This document shows, piece by piece, positions 9,810-17,993 of a DNA stretch of 64,000 bases. The position numbers were made by a program, and so were the translations under genes. Positions within the stretch are counted from its first letter, which is position 1, and each line of letters opens with the position of its first letter. This DNA is from Harenicola maris (GTDB taxonomy: Bacteria > Pseudomonadota > Alphaproteobacteria > Rhodobacterales > Rhodobacteraceae): the NCBI GenBank assembly GCA_018524345.1, contig JADQAZ010000001.1:992001-1056000 (forward strand), read 5' to 3'. Under the pieces are notes generated by a model, which saw only the letters and a program-made list of their open reading frames with translations, was not told the origin of the DNA and made no database searches.

Positions 9810-9837
9810 ATCGGCGCGCCGTAAGGCGCGTCGATCA
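9810..9837 (-). terminator. Stem-loop after the alpha/beta hydrolase
   Basis: GATCGGCGCGCC (9810-9821) and GGCGCGTCGATC (9826-9837) form a twelve-pair stem with one G-T wobble and a GTAA loop, five bases past the hydrolase stop. There is no U-tract on the leftward strand, so it may act as a transcript 3' end or processing signal rather than a classic terminator. Confidence 0.5.
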
Positions 9838-9842
9838 TTTAA

Positions 9843-10496
9843 TTACCGCGTGGTCTCTGTCAGACGGCGGCGCACATAGGTTTCGACGTTTTCAAGCATC
9901 GGGTCCATGTAGGGGTCTTCAAAGAAGTGCCCGGCGCCATCCATTTCCTCGTGGGTGATGGTGATGCCTTTTTGCTCGTGCAGTTTCTCGACCAGAATTT
10001 TCGTGTCGCGCGGCGGGGCGACGCGGTCTGCGGCGCCGTTGATCATCAGGCCGGAGGACGGGCAGGGGGCGAGGAAGCTGAAGTCATACATATTCGCAGG
10101 CGGCGATACGGAGATGAAGCCGGTGATCTCGGGCCGGCGCATCAAAAGCTGCATGCCGATCCATGCGCCAAAGGAGAAGCCTGCGACCCAGCAATGTTTT
10201 GCATTGGTGTTCATGGATTGCAGATAATCCAGCGCCGAGGCCGCATCCGAGAGCTCTCCGATGCCCTGATCATATTCGCCCTGAGAGCGCCCGACGCCGC
10301 GGAAGTTGAACCGCAGCACGGTAAAGCCCATCCTGTGGAAGGTGTAATGCAGGTTATAGACCACACGGTTGTTCATCGTGCCGCCGAACTGTGGGTGCGG
10401 GTGCAGGATGATCGCAATGGGTGCGTCTTTGGTTTTCTGGGGGTGGTAGCGGCCTTCAAGCCGCCCTTCCGGTCCGGGGAAAATTACCTCTGGCAT
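9843..10496 (-). CDS. Alpha/beta hydrolase
   Basis: A 217-residue single-domain serine hydrolase. The likely triad is Ser108 in GFSFGAW, Asp157 in NGAADRVAPP and His190 in DGAGHFFED. The oxyanion region HPHPQFGGTMNN and RFNFRGVGRSQG are typical of the short KANL3/Tex30-like and CocE-like hydrolases of proteobacteria. No signal peptide, so cytosolic. It runs divergently from the suf operon and shares the 219-base upstream region. Substrate unknown. Confidence 0.88.
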   Translation of the reverse strand: MPEVIFPGPEGRLEGRYHPQKTKDAPIAIILHPHPQFGGTMNNRVVYNLHYTFHRMGFTVLRFNFRGVGRSQGEYDQGIGELSDAASALDYLQSMNTNAKHCWVAGFSFGAWIGMQLLMRRPEITGFISVSPPANMYDFSFLAPCPSSGLMINGAADRVAPPRDTKILVEKLHEQKGITITHEEMDGAGHFFEDPYMDPMLENVETYVRRRLTETTR

Positions 10497-10577
10497 AGGT
10501 GTCTGCCGTATCCTTTTTGTGGCCCCGTCCGGCCCGGTTGGGCGCAGTCGTGGAGCTTGACGTGGTAGGGCGTGCAG

Positions 10578-10594
10578 TTTAGAACTGTTCTAAA
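10578..10594. promoter_or_regulatory. Irr box / iron control element upstream of iscR-suf
   Basis: TTTAGAACTGTTCTAAA is a perfect 17-base palindrome (eight-base arms around one T). It matches the consensus known for the Fur-family regulator Irr in Rhizobiales and Rhodobacterales. It lies 121 bases before iscR and 81 bases before the divergent hydrolase start, so it could control either, most likely suf. Confidence 0.8.
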
Positions 10595-10715
10595 TTGGTC
10601 CCGTGCCGCCCCATCAGGGGTGGCATGGACGTAATGATCCTGCCCGCGACAGTCAATCCATTTGGCGTCAATGGGGTGTGTATTCTGCCGGATTGCTTAA
10701 GGGGGGCACGGTTTA

Positions 10716-11195
10716 GTGAAGCTTTCGACCAAGGGCCGCTATGCGGTTGTCGCATTAACGGATCTGGCCTTGCAGGCCGGGGTGGCCGCGAAAAGCGGTG
10801 AAACGGGGCTGACGTCTTTGACCGAGGTGTCCAAGCGTCAGGATATTTCGCTGGCCTATCTGGAGCAGCTTTTCGTCAAATTGCGCCGGACCGGCCTTGT
10901 GGAGAGTGTGCGCGGGCCGGGGGGCGGGTATCGCCTTGCCAAGCCTGCGACGGAGATCCGTTTGTCAGAGATTCTGGCGGCTGTGGATGAGACCGTGAGT
11001 GCGATGCACACCGGGGGCGGGGCCTCTGGCGGGTTGTCTGGCAGCCGGGCGCAGAGTCTGTCCAACCGTGTGTGGGAAGGGCTGAGCGCCCATGTTTATG
11101 TGTATCTGCACCAGACGCGTCTTTCGGATATTGTTGGCAATGAGCTGACCCCGTGCCCTGCGGTGCCCAACCTGTTTGAACTGGTTGACGAATGA
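10716..11195 (+). CDS. iscR: Rrf2-family iron-sulfur regulator IscR (atypical)
   Basis: A 159-residue Rrf2 regulator that begins with GTG after a G-rich ribosome site. The helix-turn-helix is MKLSTKGRYAVVALTDLAL with the recognition part SLAYLEQLFVKLRRTGLV, followed by the wing GPGGGYRLAKP. Classical IscR binds a 2Fe-2S cluster with three cysteines near residues 92-104. Here that loop reads AMHTGGGASGGLSGS and has none; the only cysteine is Cys147 (TPCPAVPN). A Rhodobacter sphaeroides IscR of this unusual single-cysteine type has been described. As first gene of the suf operon it probably represses it when iron is sufficient. Confidence 0.92.
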   Translation: MKLSTKGRYAVVALTDLALQAGVAAKSGETGLTSLTEVSKRQDISLAYLEQLFVKLRRTGLVESVRGPGGGYRLAKPATEIRLSEILAAVDETVSAMHTGGGASGGLSGSRAQSLSNRVWEGLSAHVYVYLHQTRLSDIVGNELTPCPAVPNLFELVDE

Positions 11196-11244
11196 GCCTG
11201 CGGTTGGGTTTGGACATAAGAGGGGCTCTGCCCCCGGCCTTTGG

Positions 11245-11275
11245 CCTCCCCCGGGATATTTGCTCCAATAAGAAG
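11245..11275 (+). repeat. Dispersed intergenic repeat, copy 4
   Basis: CCTCCCCCGGGATATTT followed by GCTCCAATAAGAAG matches the forward orientation of the family. A GC stem, GGGGCTCTGCCCC, precedes it. It lies between iscR and the desulfurase gene, inside the suf operon, and supplies bases just upstream of the desulfurase ribosome site. Confidence 0.65.
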
Positions 11276-11291
11276 CTGGGGGGCGCTTTTC

Positions 11292-12374
11292 TTGGCTGAT
11301 CGGGTTTATCTTGACTTCAACGCGACGGCGCCGCTTCGGCCTGAGGCGCGGGAGGCGATGGTTGCGGCGATGGATGTTGTTGGCAATCCGTCCTCTGTGC
11401 ATGCGGAGGGGCGGGCGGCCAAGGCTCTTGTCGAGCGTGCGCGGGCGCAGGTGGCTGCTGCTGTGGGGTGCCAGAGTCGCGAGGTGATTTTTACCTCGGG
11501 TGCGACGGAGGCGGCCTCGGTTCTGGGGCGGTTGCCTGGGGATTCGGGTGTTTTTGTCGATGAGAGCGCCCATGATGCGCTTTGGGCCCATAACAACTTG
11601 GTGAGTGGGCAGGGGCCTGTTGAGGGCGCGGGGCATTGCTTGGCGATGGGGGTTGCGAACTCTGAGACCGGGGTCGTGACGGCGCCGCCTGCGCAGGTTG
11701 ATGGGGCTTGGCCTGTTGGCGGCCATGTTGCGCAGTATCTGATGCTGGATGCGACGCAGGCTGTGGGGCGGATTCCTTGGGCTTTTTCGTGGTCTGGCGC
11801 GGATATGGCGATCTGTTCGGCCCATAAGCTGGGCGGGCCCAAGGGGGTTGGTGCGCTGATTCTGCGGGTGGGGTTGGATATTGATCCCCTGTCCCTTGGC
11901 GGCGGGCAGGAGATGGGTCGCCGGTCGGGCACGGAAAATGTGATCGGGATTGCCGGATTCGGGGCTGCGGCGCAGGCTGCCGCGGCGGAATTGGCCGATG
12001 GGGCTTGGGATCGGGTTGCCAAACTTAGAAATATTCTAGAAAGCAGGCTTGAGGCTGCGTCAAACGATACTATTTTTGTCGGGAAAGACTTGGATCGTCT
12101 GCCGAACACCTCTTGTTTTGCCACCCCCGGGTGGAAGGGCGAGACGCAGGTGATGGCGATGGATCTTGCGGGGTTTGCCATATCGGCGGGCTCTGCCTGT
12201 TCCAGCGGCAAGGTAAAGGAAAGCCGCGTGTTGCGGGCCATGGGATACGGGGAAGACGTCGCGCGATCTGCGGTGCGTGTATCGCTGGGGCCAGCCACGC
12301 GCGAGGAAGATGTGTTGCGTTTTGCCGATGCTTGGATCGCGGCGCAGGAGAAATTCAGGGCCAGAGCGGCCTGA
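11292..12374 (+). CDS. Cysteine desulfurase, IscS/NifS class
   Basis: A PLP enzyme that removes sulfur from cysteine as a persulfide. The 360-residue protein has the PLP lysine Lys179 in CSAHKLGGPKG and the persulfide cysteine Cys303 in SAGSACSSG, a class I (NifS/IscS) active-site loop. I chose TTG at 11292 because LADRVYLDFNATAPL is the conserved N-terminus; the open frame begins earlier, inside the repeat. It lies between iscR and sufB, whereas the class II enzyme SufS ends the operon, so the operon encodes two desulfurases. Confidence 0.92.
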   Translation: MADRVYLDFNATAPLRPEAREAMVAAMDVVGNPSSVHAEGRAAKALVERARAQVAAAVGCQSREVIFTSGATEAASVLGRLPGDSGVFVDESAHDALWAHNNLVSGQGPVEGAGHCLAMGVANSETGVVTAPPAQVDGAWPVGGHVAQYLMLDATQAVGRIPWAFSWSGADMAICSAHKLGGPKGVGALILRVGLDIDPLSLGGGQEMGRRSGTENVIGIAGFGAAAQAAAAELADGAWDRVAKLRNILESRLEAASNDTIFVGKDLDRLPNTSCFATPGWKGETQVMAMDLAGFAISAGSACSSGKVKESRVLRAMGYGEDVARSAVRVSLGPATREEDVLRFADAWIAAQEKFRARAA

Positions 12375-12389
12375 CGGGAAGGACGAAAG

Positions 12390-13907
12390 ATGGATGTGAT
12401 GGATAAGGCAGTTAAGACTGTTGTGAAGGATGGCGTGGATCAGGGCACAGTGGATGCCGTGGATTCGGTCAGCACCTATAAGCACGGGTGGGAAACCGAT
12501 ATCGAGATGGAATATGCGCCCAAGGGCCTGTCCGAAGATATCGTGCGTCTGATCTCGGAAAAGAACGAAGAGCCGGAGTGGATGCTGGAATGGCGTCTTG
12601 AGGCCTATCGCCGCTGGGTGAAGATGGTCGAGCCGGATTGGGCCATGGTGGATTATCCCGAGATCGATTTTCAGGACCAGTATTACTATGCCCGTCCCAA
12701 GAGCATGATCGAGAAGCCGAAATCCTTGGATGAGGTCGATCCCAAGTTGCTTGAGACCTACAAGAAGCTGGGTATTCCGTTGAAGGAGCAGGCGCTTTTG
12801 GCCGGTGTCGAGGTGCCGGAAGAGGAGCGTAAGGTGGCTGTGGATGCGGTGTTTGATTCCGTTTCCGTTGGCACGACCTTTCAGGCCGAGTTGAAGAAGG
12901 CCGGGGTTATCTTTTGCTCGATCTCCGAGGCGATCCGCGAGCATCCCGAGTTGGTGAAGAAGTATCTGGGCACGGTTGTTCCGCAGTCCGACAACTACTA
13001 CGCGACGTTGAACTCTGCTGTCTTTTCTGACGGGTCCTTTGTGTATGTGCCGCCGGGTGTGCGGTGCCCGATGGAACTGTCTACCTATTTCCGCATCAAT
13101 GCGGAGAACACGGGCCAGTTCGAGCGCACGCTGATCATTGCCGACAAGGAGGCCTATGTGTCCTACCTTGAGGGCTGCACCGCGCCGCAGCGCGATGTGG
13201 CGCAGTTGCATGCGGCTGTGGTTGAGTTGGTGCTGCTGGAGGATGCGGAGATCAAGTATTCCACCGTGCAGAACTGGTTCCCCGGGGACGAGAACGGCAA
13301 GGGCGGGATTTACAACTTTGTCACCAAGCGGGCCGATTGCCGTGGCGATCGTTCCAAGGTGATGTGGACGCAGGTGGAGACCGGCTCTGCCGTGACCTGG
13401 AAGTATCCCTCCTGCATTTTGCGCGGGGATGACAGCCAGGGCGAGTTCTACTCCATCGCCATTGCCAATAACATGCAGCAGGCCGACACCGGCACCAAGA
13501 TGGTCCACCTTGGCAAGAACACCAAGAGCCGGATCGTGTCCAAGGGGATCAGCGCGGGTAAGGCGCAGAACACCTATCGCGGCCTTGTGTCCATGCACCC
13601 CAAGGCCAAGGACAGCCGGAACTACACCCAGTGTGACAGCCTGCTGATCGGGGACAAATGCGGGGCCCATACGGTGCCCTACATCGAGGTGAAGAACAAT
13701 TCCTCGCGGGTGGAGCATGAGGCGACCACATCCAAAGTGGATGATGACCAGCTGTTCTATTGCCGTCAGCGCGGCATGGACGAGGAAGAGGCTGTGGCCT
13801 TGGTCGTCAACGGCTTCTGCAAGGAGGTCTTGCAGGCTCTGCCGATGGAATTCGCTATGGAGGCGCAGGCCTTGGTTGCGATTTCCCTTGAGGGGTCTGT
13901 TGGGTAG
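12390..13907 (+). CDS. sufB: Fe-S cluster assembly scaffold SufB
   Basis: Scaffold subunit of the SufBC2D complex on which Fe-S clusters are built. The 505-residue length is normal. Conserved SufB segments include [30 protein letters not shown], the persulfide-accepting region [11 protein letters not shown] and [17 protein letters not shown] with its conserved Cys. The C-terminus contains the [14 protein letters not shown] segment that contacts SufC. It starts 15 bases after the desulfurase gene with a GGAAGGA ribosome site. Confidence 0.97.
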   Translation: MDVMDKAVKTVVKDGVDQGTVDAVDSVSTYKHGWETDIEMEYAPKGLSEDIVRLISEKNEEPEWMLEWRLEAYRRWVKMVEPDWAMVDYPEIDFQDQYYYARPKSMIEKPKSLDEVDPKLLETYKKLGIPLKEQALLAGVEVPEEERKVAVDAVFDSVSVGTTFQAELKKAGVIFCSISEAIREHPELVKKYLGTVVPQSDNYYATLNSAVFSDGSFVYVPPGVRCPMELSTYFRINAENTGQFERTLIIADKEAYVSYLEGCTAPQRDVAQLHAAVVELVLLEDAEIKYSTVQNWFPGDENGKGGIYNFVTKRADCRGDRSKVMWTQVETGSAVTWKYPSCILRGDDSQGEFYSIAIANNMQQADTGTKMVHLGKNTKSRIVSKGISAGKAQNTYRGLVSMHPKAKDSRNYTQCDSLLIGDKCGAHTVPYIEVKNNSSRVEHEATTSKVDDDQLFYCRQRGMDEEEAVALVVNGFCKEVLQALPMEFAMEAQALVAISLEGSVG

Positions 13908-14219
13908 GTCACACCAGCTATGTTCAGAGCCATCAAACGGAAGCTGCGTCGGGTAGCGGGCCTTGTGCCCGTGCCCGTAAGCTTTGCCCTCACTTGTGAG
14001 GGCGATAAGCTTGCGCGCGCCTCCGTTGAGGTGCTGCGATGACATCTGTGATCTCTTTTTCGGGCGGGGCGGAGGCTTCTGGCGCTTTCGGTATGGTTAA
14101 CCTTTGCCTAACAGGTGAGGTGACCTTAGGGCAGGGCACCACAATGGTGCCATTTTCCACAAACATTCGCCGCATTTCAGCGCCATCAATCCCCCAAGCG
14201 ACTGTAAGGGGATGTACAG
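13908..14219 (+). other. Suf-operon spacer with nested palindrome
   Basis: This 312-base gap follows sufB. At 13979-14012 it holds a nested perfect palindrome: outer arms AAGCTT (13979-13984 and 14007-14012), inner arms GCCCTCAC (13986-13993) and GTGAGGGC (13996-14003). No T-run follows, so a processing or mRNA-stabilising hairpin is more likely than a terminator. A 40-codon frame (13920-14042, MFRAIKRKLRRVAGLVPV) spans it, but I see no convincing ribosome site and do not call it a gene. Confidence 0.5.
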
Positions 14220-14699
14220 ATGAGCGATATTTCGACGTTCAACGACCGGATCAAGCGGATCGACCGGGGCAAGCAATGGGTGCCCGAGGGGATCGTTGTG
14301 CATCAAAAGGGCAGCCAGAGGCCCAAGGGGCCGTCGCGGCTCAATCCGATTTCGGTTCTGTTCGGGGCGGTCTTTGGGGCGGTTCTGGTCGTGGGCGTGC
14401 GCGCCATGCGATTCTATCTGGTGCCGGGCGGGGACGTGCCCGCTTTGCAAAGCAATCTGGGCGTGGACGCGGGGCTGGTGCTGTTGGTCTTCGCGGCTGT
14501 GGCCTTGTTGCGCCGCAGGTTCGCGTTGATGCCGCTTTTGTTCAAATGCACCGGGGTCGCCGCGGCGGCCTTGGGGATGCATATGGCGGTGCATGCGCAG
14601 CCGGACCTTTGGGCCCTCGCGTTTTCGCAGGGCTGGGTCGATCAGGTGATCGCGACGACCTCGGCCACCTCGCCGCTGTCCTTGCCGACGAGCGGCTAG
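14220..14699 (+). CDS. Suf-operon membrane protein A (paralogue of the next gene)
   Basis: A 159-residue protein of unknown function. A basic cytosolic N-terminus (about residues 1-42) precedes three hydrophobic segments near residues 43-61, 82-98 and 103-121, then a C-terminal tail. The C-terminal two thirds aligns by eye with the next gene: both share the pattern GV..A.ALGMH..VH..P.L....FS..W...V...T, and both have RF[YH]L before the second segment. It lies between sufB and sufC with AAGGGG before its start. Its place suggests a role linked to Fe-S assembly at the membrane, which is inference. Confidence 0.75.
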   Translation: MSDISTFNDRIKRIDRGKQWVPEGIVVHQKGSQRPKGPSRLNPISVLFGAVFGAVLVVGVRAMRFYLVPGGDVPALQSNLGVDAGLVLLVFAAVALLRRRFALMPLLFKCTGVAAAALGMHMAVHAQPDLWALAFSQGWVDQVIATTSATSPLSLPTSG

Positions 14700-14762
14700 G
14701 CAGGCGCGCCACAAAGACCGCAAACCTTCCATATTGGTGCCAAAAAGCGCTGCAATCCTTGG

Positions 14763-15359
14763 GTGCAGACGACACAGTTTTGGACGGTTCTTTTGGCAGA
14801 GCAGCTTTCATTTTCCGAACGACTGGCGCGGATCGAGGGGAACAAGACCCCGCGGCCCGCCGAGATGGCCCCGGCCGCCGCGATTGCCGCCCATGCGCCG
14901 AAGCAGGGCGTCAGCCCGCAGATCAGCGCCATGATGGAGGGGATCGCTGTGGAGCCCGCCAAGACGCGGCGCGGGTCTTCTATTCCCGGCAACGACGTTT
15001 GGGAAAACCTCAAGTATCCGATATCCATCGCCTTGGCCTTCCTTTTGGGGATCGTGGCGGTGATGTTCTCGCGCTATGCGCGGTTCCATCTGTTCGCCTC
15101 CGAGCAGGGCGCAAGCGCCTTGGCGGAGAATGTGATGCTGGACGGGGCCATGGCCATGGGCGTGACCTTCGTGGTGCGGATGGCCACGGATTTGAAGTCT
15201 CCGATCCATCTGTCGGCCATGAGCATGGGCGTGACGGCCTGTGTGTTGGGTATGCACTTTGTGGTGCATCAGGTCCCGGGCCTGTTCGATATTCTGTTCT
15301 CGGCGGAATGGACGGCCAGCGTGCTGTCCTCGACCGAGCCGGATTCACTTTTCTTCTGA
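14763..15359 (+). CDS. Suf-operon membrane protein B (paralogue of the previous gene)
   Basis: A 198-residue protein with a roughly 85-residue soluble N-terminal part rich in Ala and Pro, then hydrophobic segments near residues 85-103, 121-137 and 147-166. Its C-terminal half repeats the GV.AC.LGMHFVVHQVPGL pattern and the FS..W...V...T tail of the preceding gene, so the pair arose by duplication. The start is a GTG at 14763 without a clear ribosome site; TTG codons a little downstream are possible. Function unknown. The soluble domain is unique to this copy. Confidence 0.72.
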   Translation: MQTTQFWTVLLAEQLSFSERLARIEGNKTPRPAEMAPAAAIAAHAPKQGVSPQISAMMEGIAVEPAKTRRGSSIPGNDVWENLKYPISIALAFLLGIVAVMFSRYARFHLFASEQGASALAENVMLDGAMAMGVTFVVRMATDLKSPIHLSAMSMGVTACVLGMHFVVHQVPGLFDILFSAEWTASVLSSTEPDSLFF

Positions 15360-15450
15360 CATCGCGGCAGGCTGTGCCTGTTGCTTCCCGAAATATGCGG
15401 GCTTTGCGTTGTGGCGCAGGGCCTGTTTTTGCTGTTTGAAAGGCCAAAAA

Positions 15451-16206
15451 ATGCTAGAAATCAAAAACCTGCACGTCAAACTTGAAGACGAGGACAAGCA
15501 AATCCTGAAGGGTGTGAACCTGACGGTCGAGACCGGCAAGGTGCATGCGATTATGGGGCCGAACGGGTCTGGTAAATCGACGCTCTCCTATGTTCTGTCG
15601 GGCCGCGATGGCTATGAGGTGACCGATGGGGAGGCGAGCCTGCAGGGCGAGGATATCCTTGATATGGAGCCCGAAGAGCGCGCCGCCGCTGGCCTGTTCC
15701 TTGCCTTTCAGTATCCGGTTGAAATTCCCGGTGTGGGCAACATGACCTTCCTGCGCACGGCTGTGAATGCACAGCGCAAGGCGCGCGGCGAAGAGGAGCT
15801 TTCTGCCGGGGAATTCCTCAAGGTTGTGCGCGCCAAGGCCAAGGAGCTGGAGATCGACGCGGATATGCTCAAGCGGCCTGTCAACGTTGGCTTTTCCGGC
15901 GGCGAGAAGAAGCGTAATGAGATTTTGCAGATGGCGATGCTTGAGCCGAAGATGTGCATTCTGGACGAGACCGACAGTGGCCTTGATGTGGATGCGATGA
16001 AGCTGGTTGCCGAAGGGGTGAATGCCCTGCGCGATGCGGGCCGGTCCTTCCTTGTAATCACCCACTACCAGCGTCTGCTGGATCACATCAAACCCGATGT
16101 TGTGCATATCATGGCCGACGGCAAGATCGTGAAAACCGGTGGGCCGGAGCTGGCCTTGGAAGTTGAAAACAACGGCTATGCCGACATTCTGGCAGAGGTG
16201 GCCTAA
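15451..16206 (+). CDS. sufC: Fe-S assembly ATPase SufC
   Basis: ABC-type ATPase of the SufBC2D scaffold. The 251-residue protein has Walker A GPNGSGKST, the SufC-specific signature FSGGEKKRNEILQMA, Walker B CILDETDSGLDVDA and the H-loop VITHYQRLL. ATG at 15451 follows GAAAGG by a good distance; the longer open frame upstream overlaps the membrane gene and is not used. It is one base away from sufD. Confidence 0.97.
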   Translation: MLEIKNLHVKLEDEDKQILKGVNLTVETGKVHAIMGPNGSGKSTLSYVLSGRDGYEVTDGEASLQGEDILDMEPEERAAAGLFLAFQYPVEIPGVGNMTFLRTAVNAQRKARGEEELSAGEFLKVVRAKAKELEIDADMLKRPVNVGFSGGEKKRNEILQMAMLEPKMCILDETDSGLDVDAMKLVAEGVNALRDAGRSFLVITHYQRLLDHIKPDVVHIMADGKIVKTGGPELALEVENNGYADILAEVA

Positions 16207-16207
16207 T

Positions 16208-17476
16208 ATGGCGGCTGCGGTAAAACACCCCGAAGTTCTGGCCGCGAAGCTGGCCAGCATGACTGTTCCGGAGGGCGGCGCTTGGGCCAGCGAGGCGCGC
16301 AAGACGGCGCAGGCGCGCACCGAGGCGACCGGCCTGCCGGCGCGCAGCGACGAGTATTGGAAATACACCCGCCCCGACGCATGGACAGCGCCGGAGGCCG
16401 GGTTCTCCGGCGCTCTGCCTGCCTCTGACGTTCTGGGCGAAGGGGCCGTGACCCTGTATTTCGTTGATGGTGTGTTCGATGCCGAGGCATCGGATGATCC
16501 GGCGATTGCGGGGGCCTCTGTCGAGCTGTTGAGCGCGGCGGCGGCGGCGGATCTGCACTGGGCCAAGGACCTTTACGGCGTTCTGGAGCAGCGCGGGCAG
16601 AGCCCTGTTGCGCGGCCCATGGCGGCCCTGAATACCGCCTTTGCGGCGCAGGGCGTTGTGATCCATGTGACCGGCAAGGCGGAGAAGCCGCTGCGGATTT
16701 GTTACCGTTCGACGGGCGGTGAATGCGCGATGCATCACCTGATCAAGCTGGACAAGGGTGCCGATCTGACATTGCTGGAAGAGGGCGCGCCTGCGGCGCG
16801 GTCCAACATCGTGATGGAGGTCGAGGTGGCCGATGGCGCGGCCTTCCACCATGTGCGCCTGCAGGGGCCGGAAGATGCGCGGCAGACCCTGAGCCATATC
16901 TTTGCCCGTCTGGGCACCGAGAGCGAATTGCGCAGCTTTACCCTTTCGGTCAATGGCGCGATGACGCGCAATGAAGCCGTGGTCGAGTTGACCGGGGATG
17001 ACGCCAAGATTTTGGTGGGCGGGGCTGCTGTTGGCGATGGGGCCTTTCACCACGACGACACGGTGTTCATCACCCATGACGCGGTGAACTGCGAGAGCCG
17101 TCAGGTGTTCAAGAAGGTGCTGCGCAACGGGGCGACCGGTGTGTTTCAGGGCAAGATTCTGGTCAAGCCGGACGCGCAAAAGACCGATGGCTATCAGATC
17201 AGCCAATCGCTGCTGCTTGATGATGACAGCCAGTTCCTTGCCAAGCCGGAGCTTGAAATCTACGCCGATGATGTGGCCTGTTCCCATGGCTCTACCTCTG
17301 GTGCGATTGACGAGGAGGCGCTGTTCTATCTGCGCAGCCGCGGTGTGCCCGAGGGCGATGCGCAGGACCTTCTGGTTCTGGCGTTTCTGGCCGAGGCCAT
17401 GGAAGAGATCGAGGATGAGAGCCTTGCCGAGACCCTTACCGAGCAGCTTGCTGTCTGGATGAAGAAGGGTCGCTAA
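16208..17476 (+). CDS. sufD: Fe-S assembly protein SufD
   Basis: SufB paralogue that completes the SufBC2D complex and helps iron entry. The protein is 422 residues. Conserved parts are RSDEYWKYTRPD near the N-terminus, the beta-helix core, and the C-terminal SHGSTSGAIDEEALFYLRSRG with the histidine that faces SufB. The ATG lies one base after the sufC stop (TAATATG), so the two are translationally coupled. Confidence 0.96.
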   Translation: MAAAVKHPEVLAAKLASMTVPEGGAWASEARKTAQARTEATGLPARSDEYWKYTRPDAWTAPEAGFSGALPASDVLGEGAVTLYFVDGVFDAEASDDPAIAGASVELLSAAAAADLHWAKDLYGVLEQRGQSPVARPMAALNTAFAAQGVVIHVTGKAEKPLRICYRSTGGECAMHHLIKLDKGADLTLLEEGAPAARSNIVMEVEVADGAAFHHVRLQGPEDARQTLSHIFARLGTESELRSFTLSVNGAMTRNEAVVELTGDDAKILVGGAAVGDGAFHHDDTVFITHDAVNCESRQVFKKVLRNGATGVFQGKILVKPDAQKTDGYQISQSLLLDDDSQFLAKPELEIYADDVACSHGSTSGAIDEEALFYLRSRGVPEGDAQDLLVLAFLAEAMEEIEDESLAETLTEQLAVWMKKGR

Positions 17477-17479
17477 CCT

Positions 17480-17977
17480 TTGGCAATCACGACAAATATC
17501 CTGCGAAGCTTTCGCCACCCGAGGCGGGTGATGCGGGCGATCCTGTCGGAGGGGCGGCGCGAGGATCGCGCCATTGCCTATCTGATGGCCGCCTGTTTCA
17601 TCGTCTTTGTCGGGCAGTGGCCCTTGGCCGCGCGGCAGGCGCATCTGGACCCTTCCGTGCCGCTTGAGGCGCGGCTGGGTGCGGCGCTTTTGGCTTGGAT
17701 GTTTATCATGCCCTTGGTGCTCTATGCCCTCGGAGCGTTGAGCCATTTGGTGATGCGCCTGATCCGCGGCAGCGGGAGCTTTTACGGCGCACGGATGGCC
17801 CTGTTCTGGACGCTGCTTGTTGTCTCTCCGCTGCTTTTGTTGCAGGGGATGGTTGCTGGGTTTGTTGGGCCGGGGGTTGAGTTGAACCTTGTCTACATCC
17901 TTGTCACGGTTGTGTTTTTCTACCATTGGACGGCCTGTCTGGCCGAGGCCGAATTCGGCGGGGAGGCGGCCGAGTAG
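17480..17977 (+). CDS. YIP1-family membrane protein (first of pair)
   Basis: A 165-residue integral membrane protein with four hydrophobic segments near residues 33-50, 67-90, 107-126 and 131-152, in the YIP1-like fold. The TTG at 17480 begins three bases after the sufD stop. The N-terminal RSFRHPRRVMRAILSEGRREDRA stretch is basic and should be cytosolic. Bacterial YIP1 proteins have no settled function. It is one of four membrane genes inside this suf operon. Confidence 0.7.
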   Translation: MAITTNILRSFRHPRRVMRAILSEGRREDRAIAYLMAACFIVFVGQWPLAARQAHLDPSVPLEARLGAALLAWMFIMPLVLYALGALSHLVMRLIRGSGSFYGARMALFWTLLVVSPLLLLQGMVAGFVGPGVELNLVYILVTVVFFYHWTACLAEAEFGGEAAE

Positions 17978-17993
17978 GGCCGTGAGGGAGCGT

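Noticed and set aside
12024-12039. Second Irr-box-like palindrome (CTTAGAAATATTCTAG) in the desulfurase gene
   Set aside because: It lies inside coding sequence, its spacing differs from the box at 10578, and the codons (Leu-Arg-Asn-Ile-Leu) explain it.
13920-14042. 40-codon frame after sufB (MFRAIKRKLRRVAG...)
   Set aside because: No convincing ribosome site, it spans a strong hairpin, and I cannot test conservation.
12060-14045. Very long open frame on the minus strand opposite sufB
   Set aside because: Its codons mirror the strongly conserved sufB gene, it has no ribosome site, and its His/Leu/Arg-rich translation is typical of GC-rich antisense frames.
13990-14175. 61-codon minus-strand frame in the sufB spacer
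   Set aside because: No ribosome site or recognisable sequence; it lies antisense within the suf operon.
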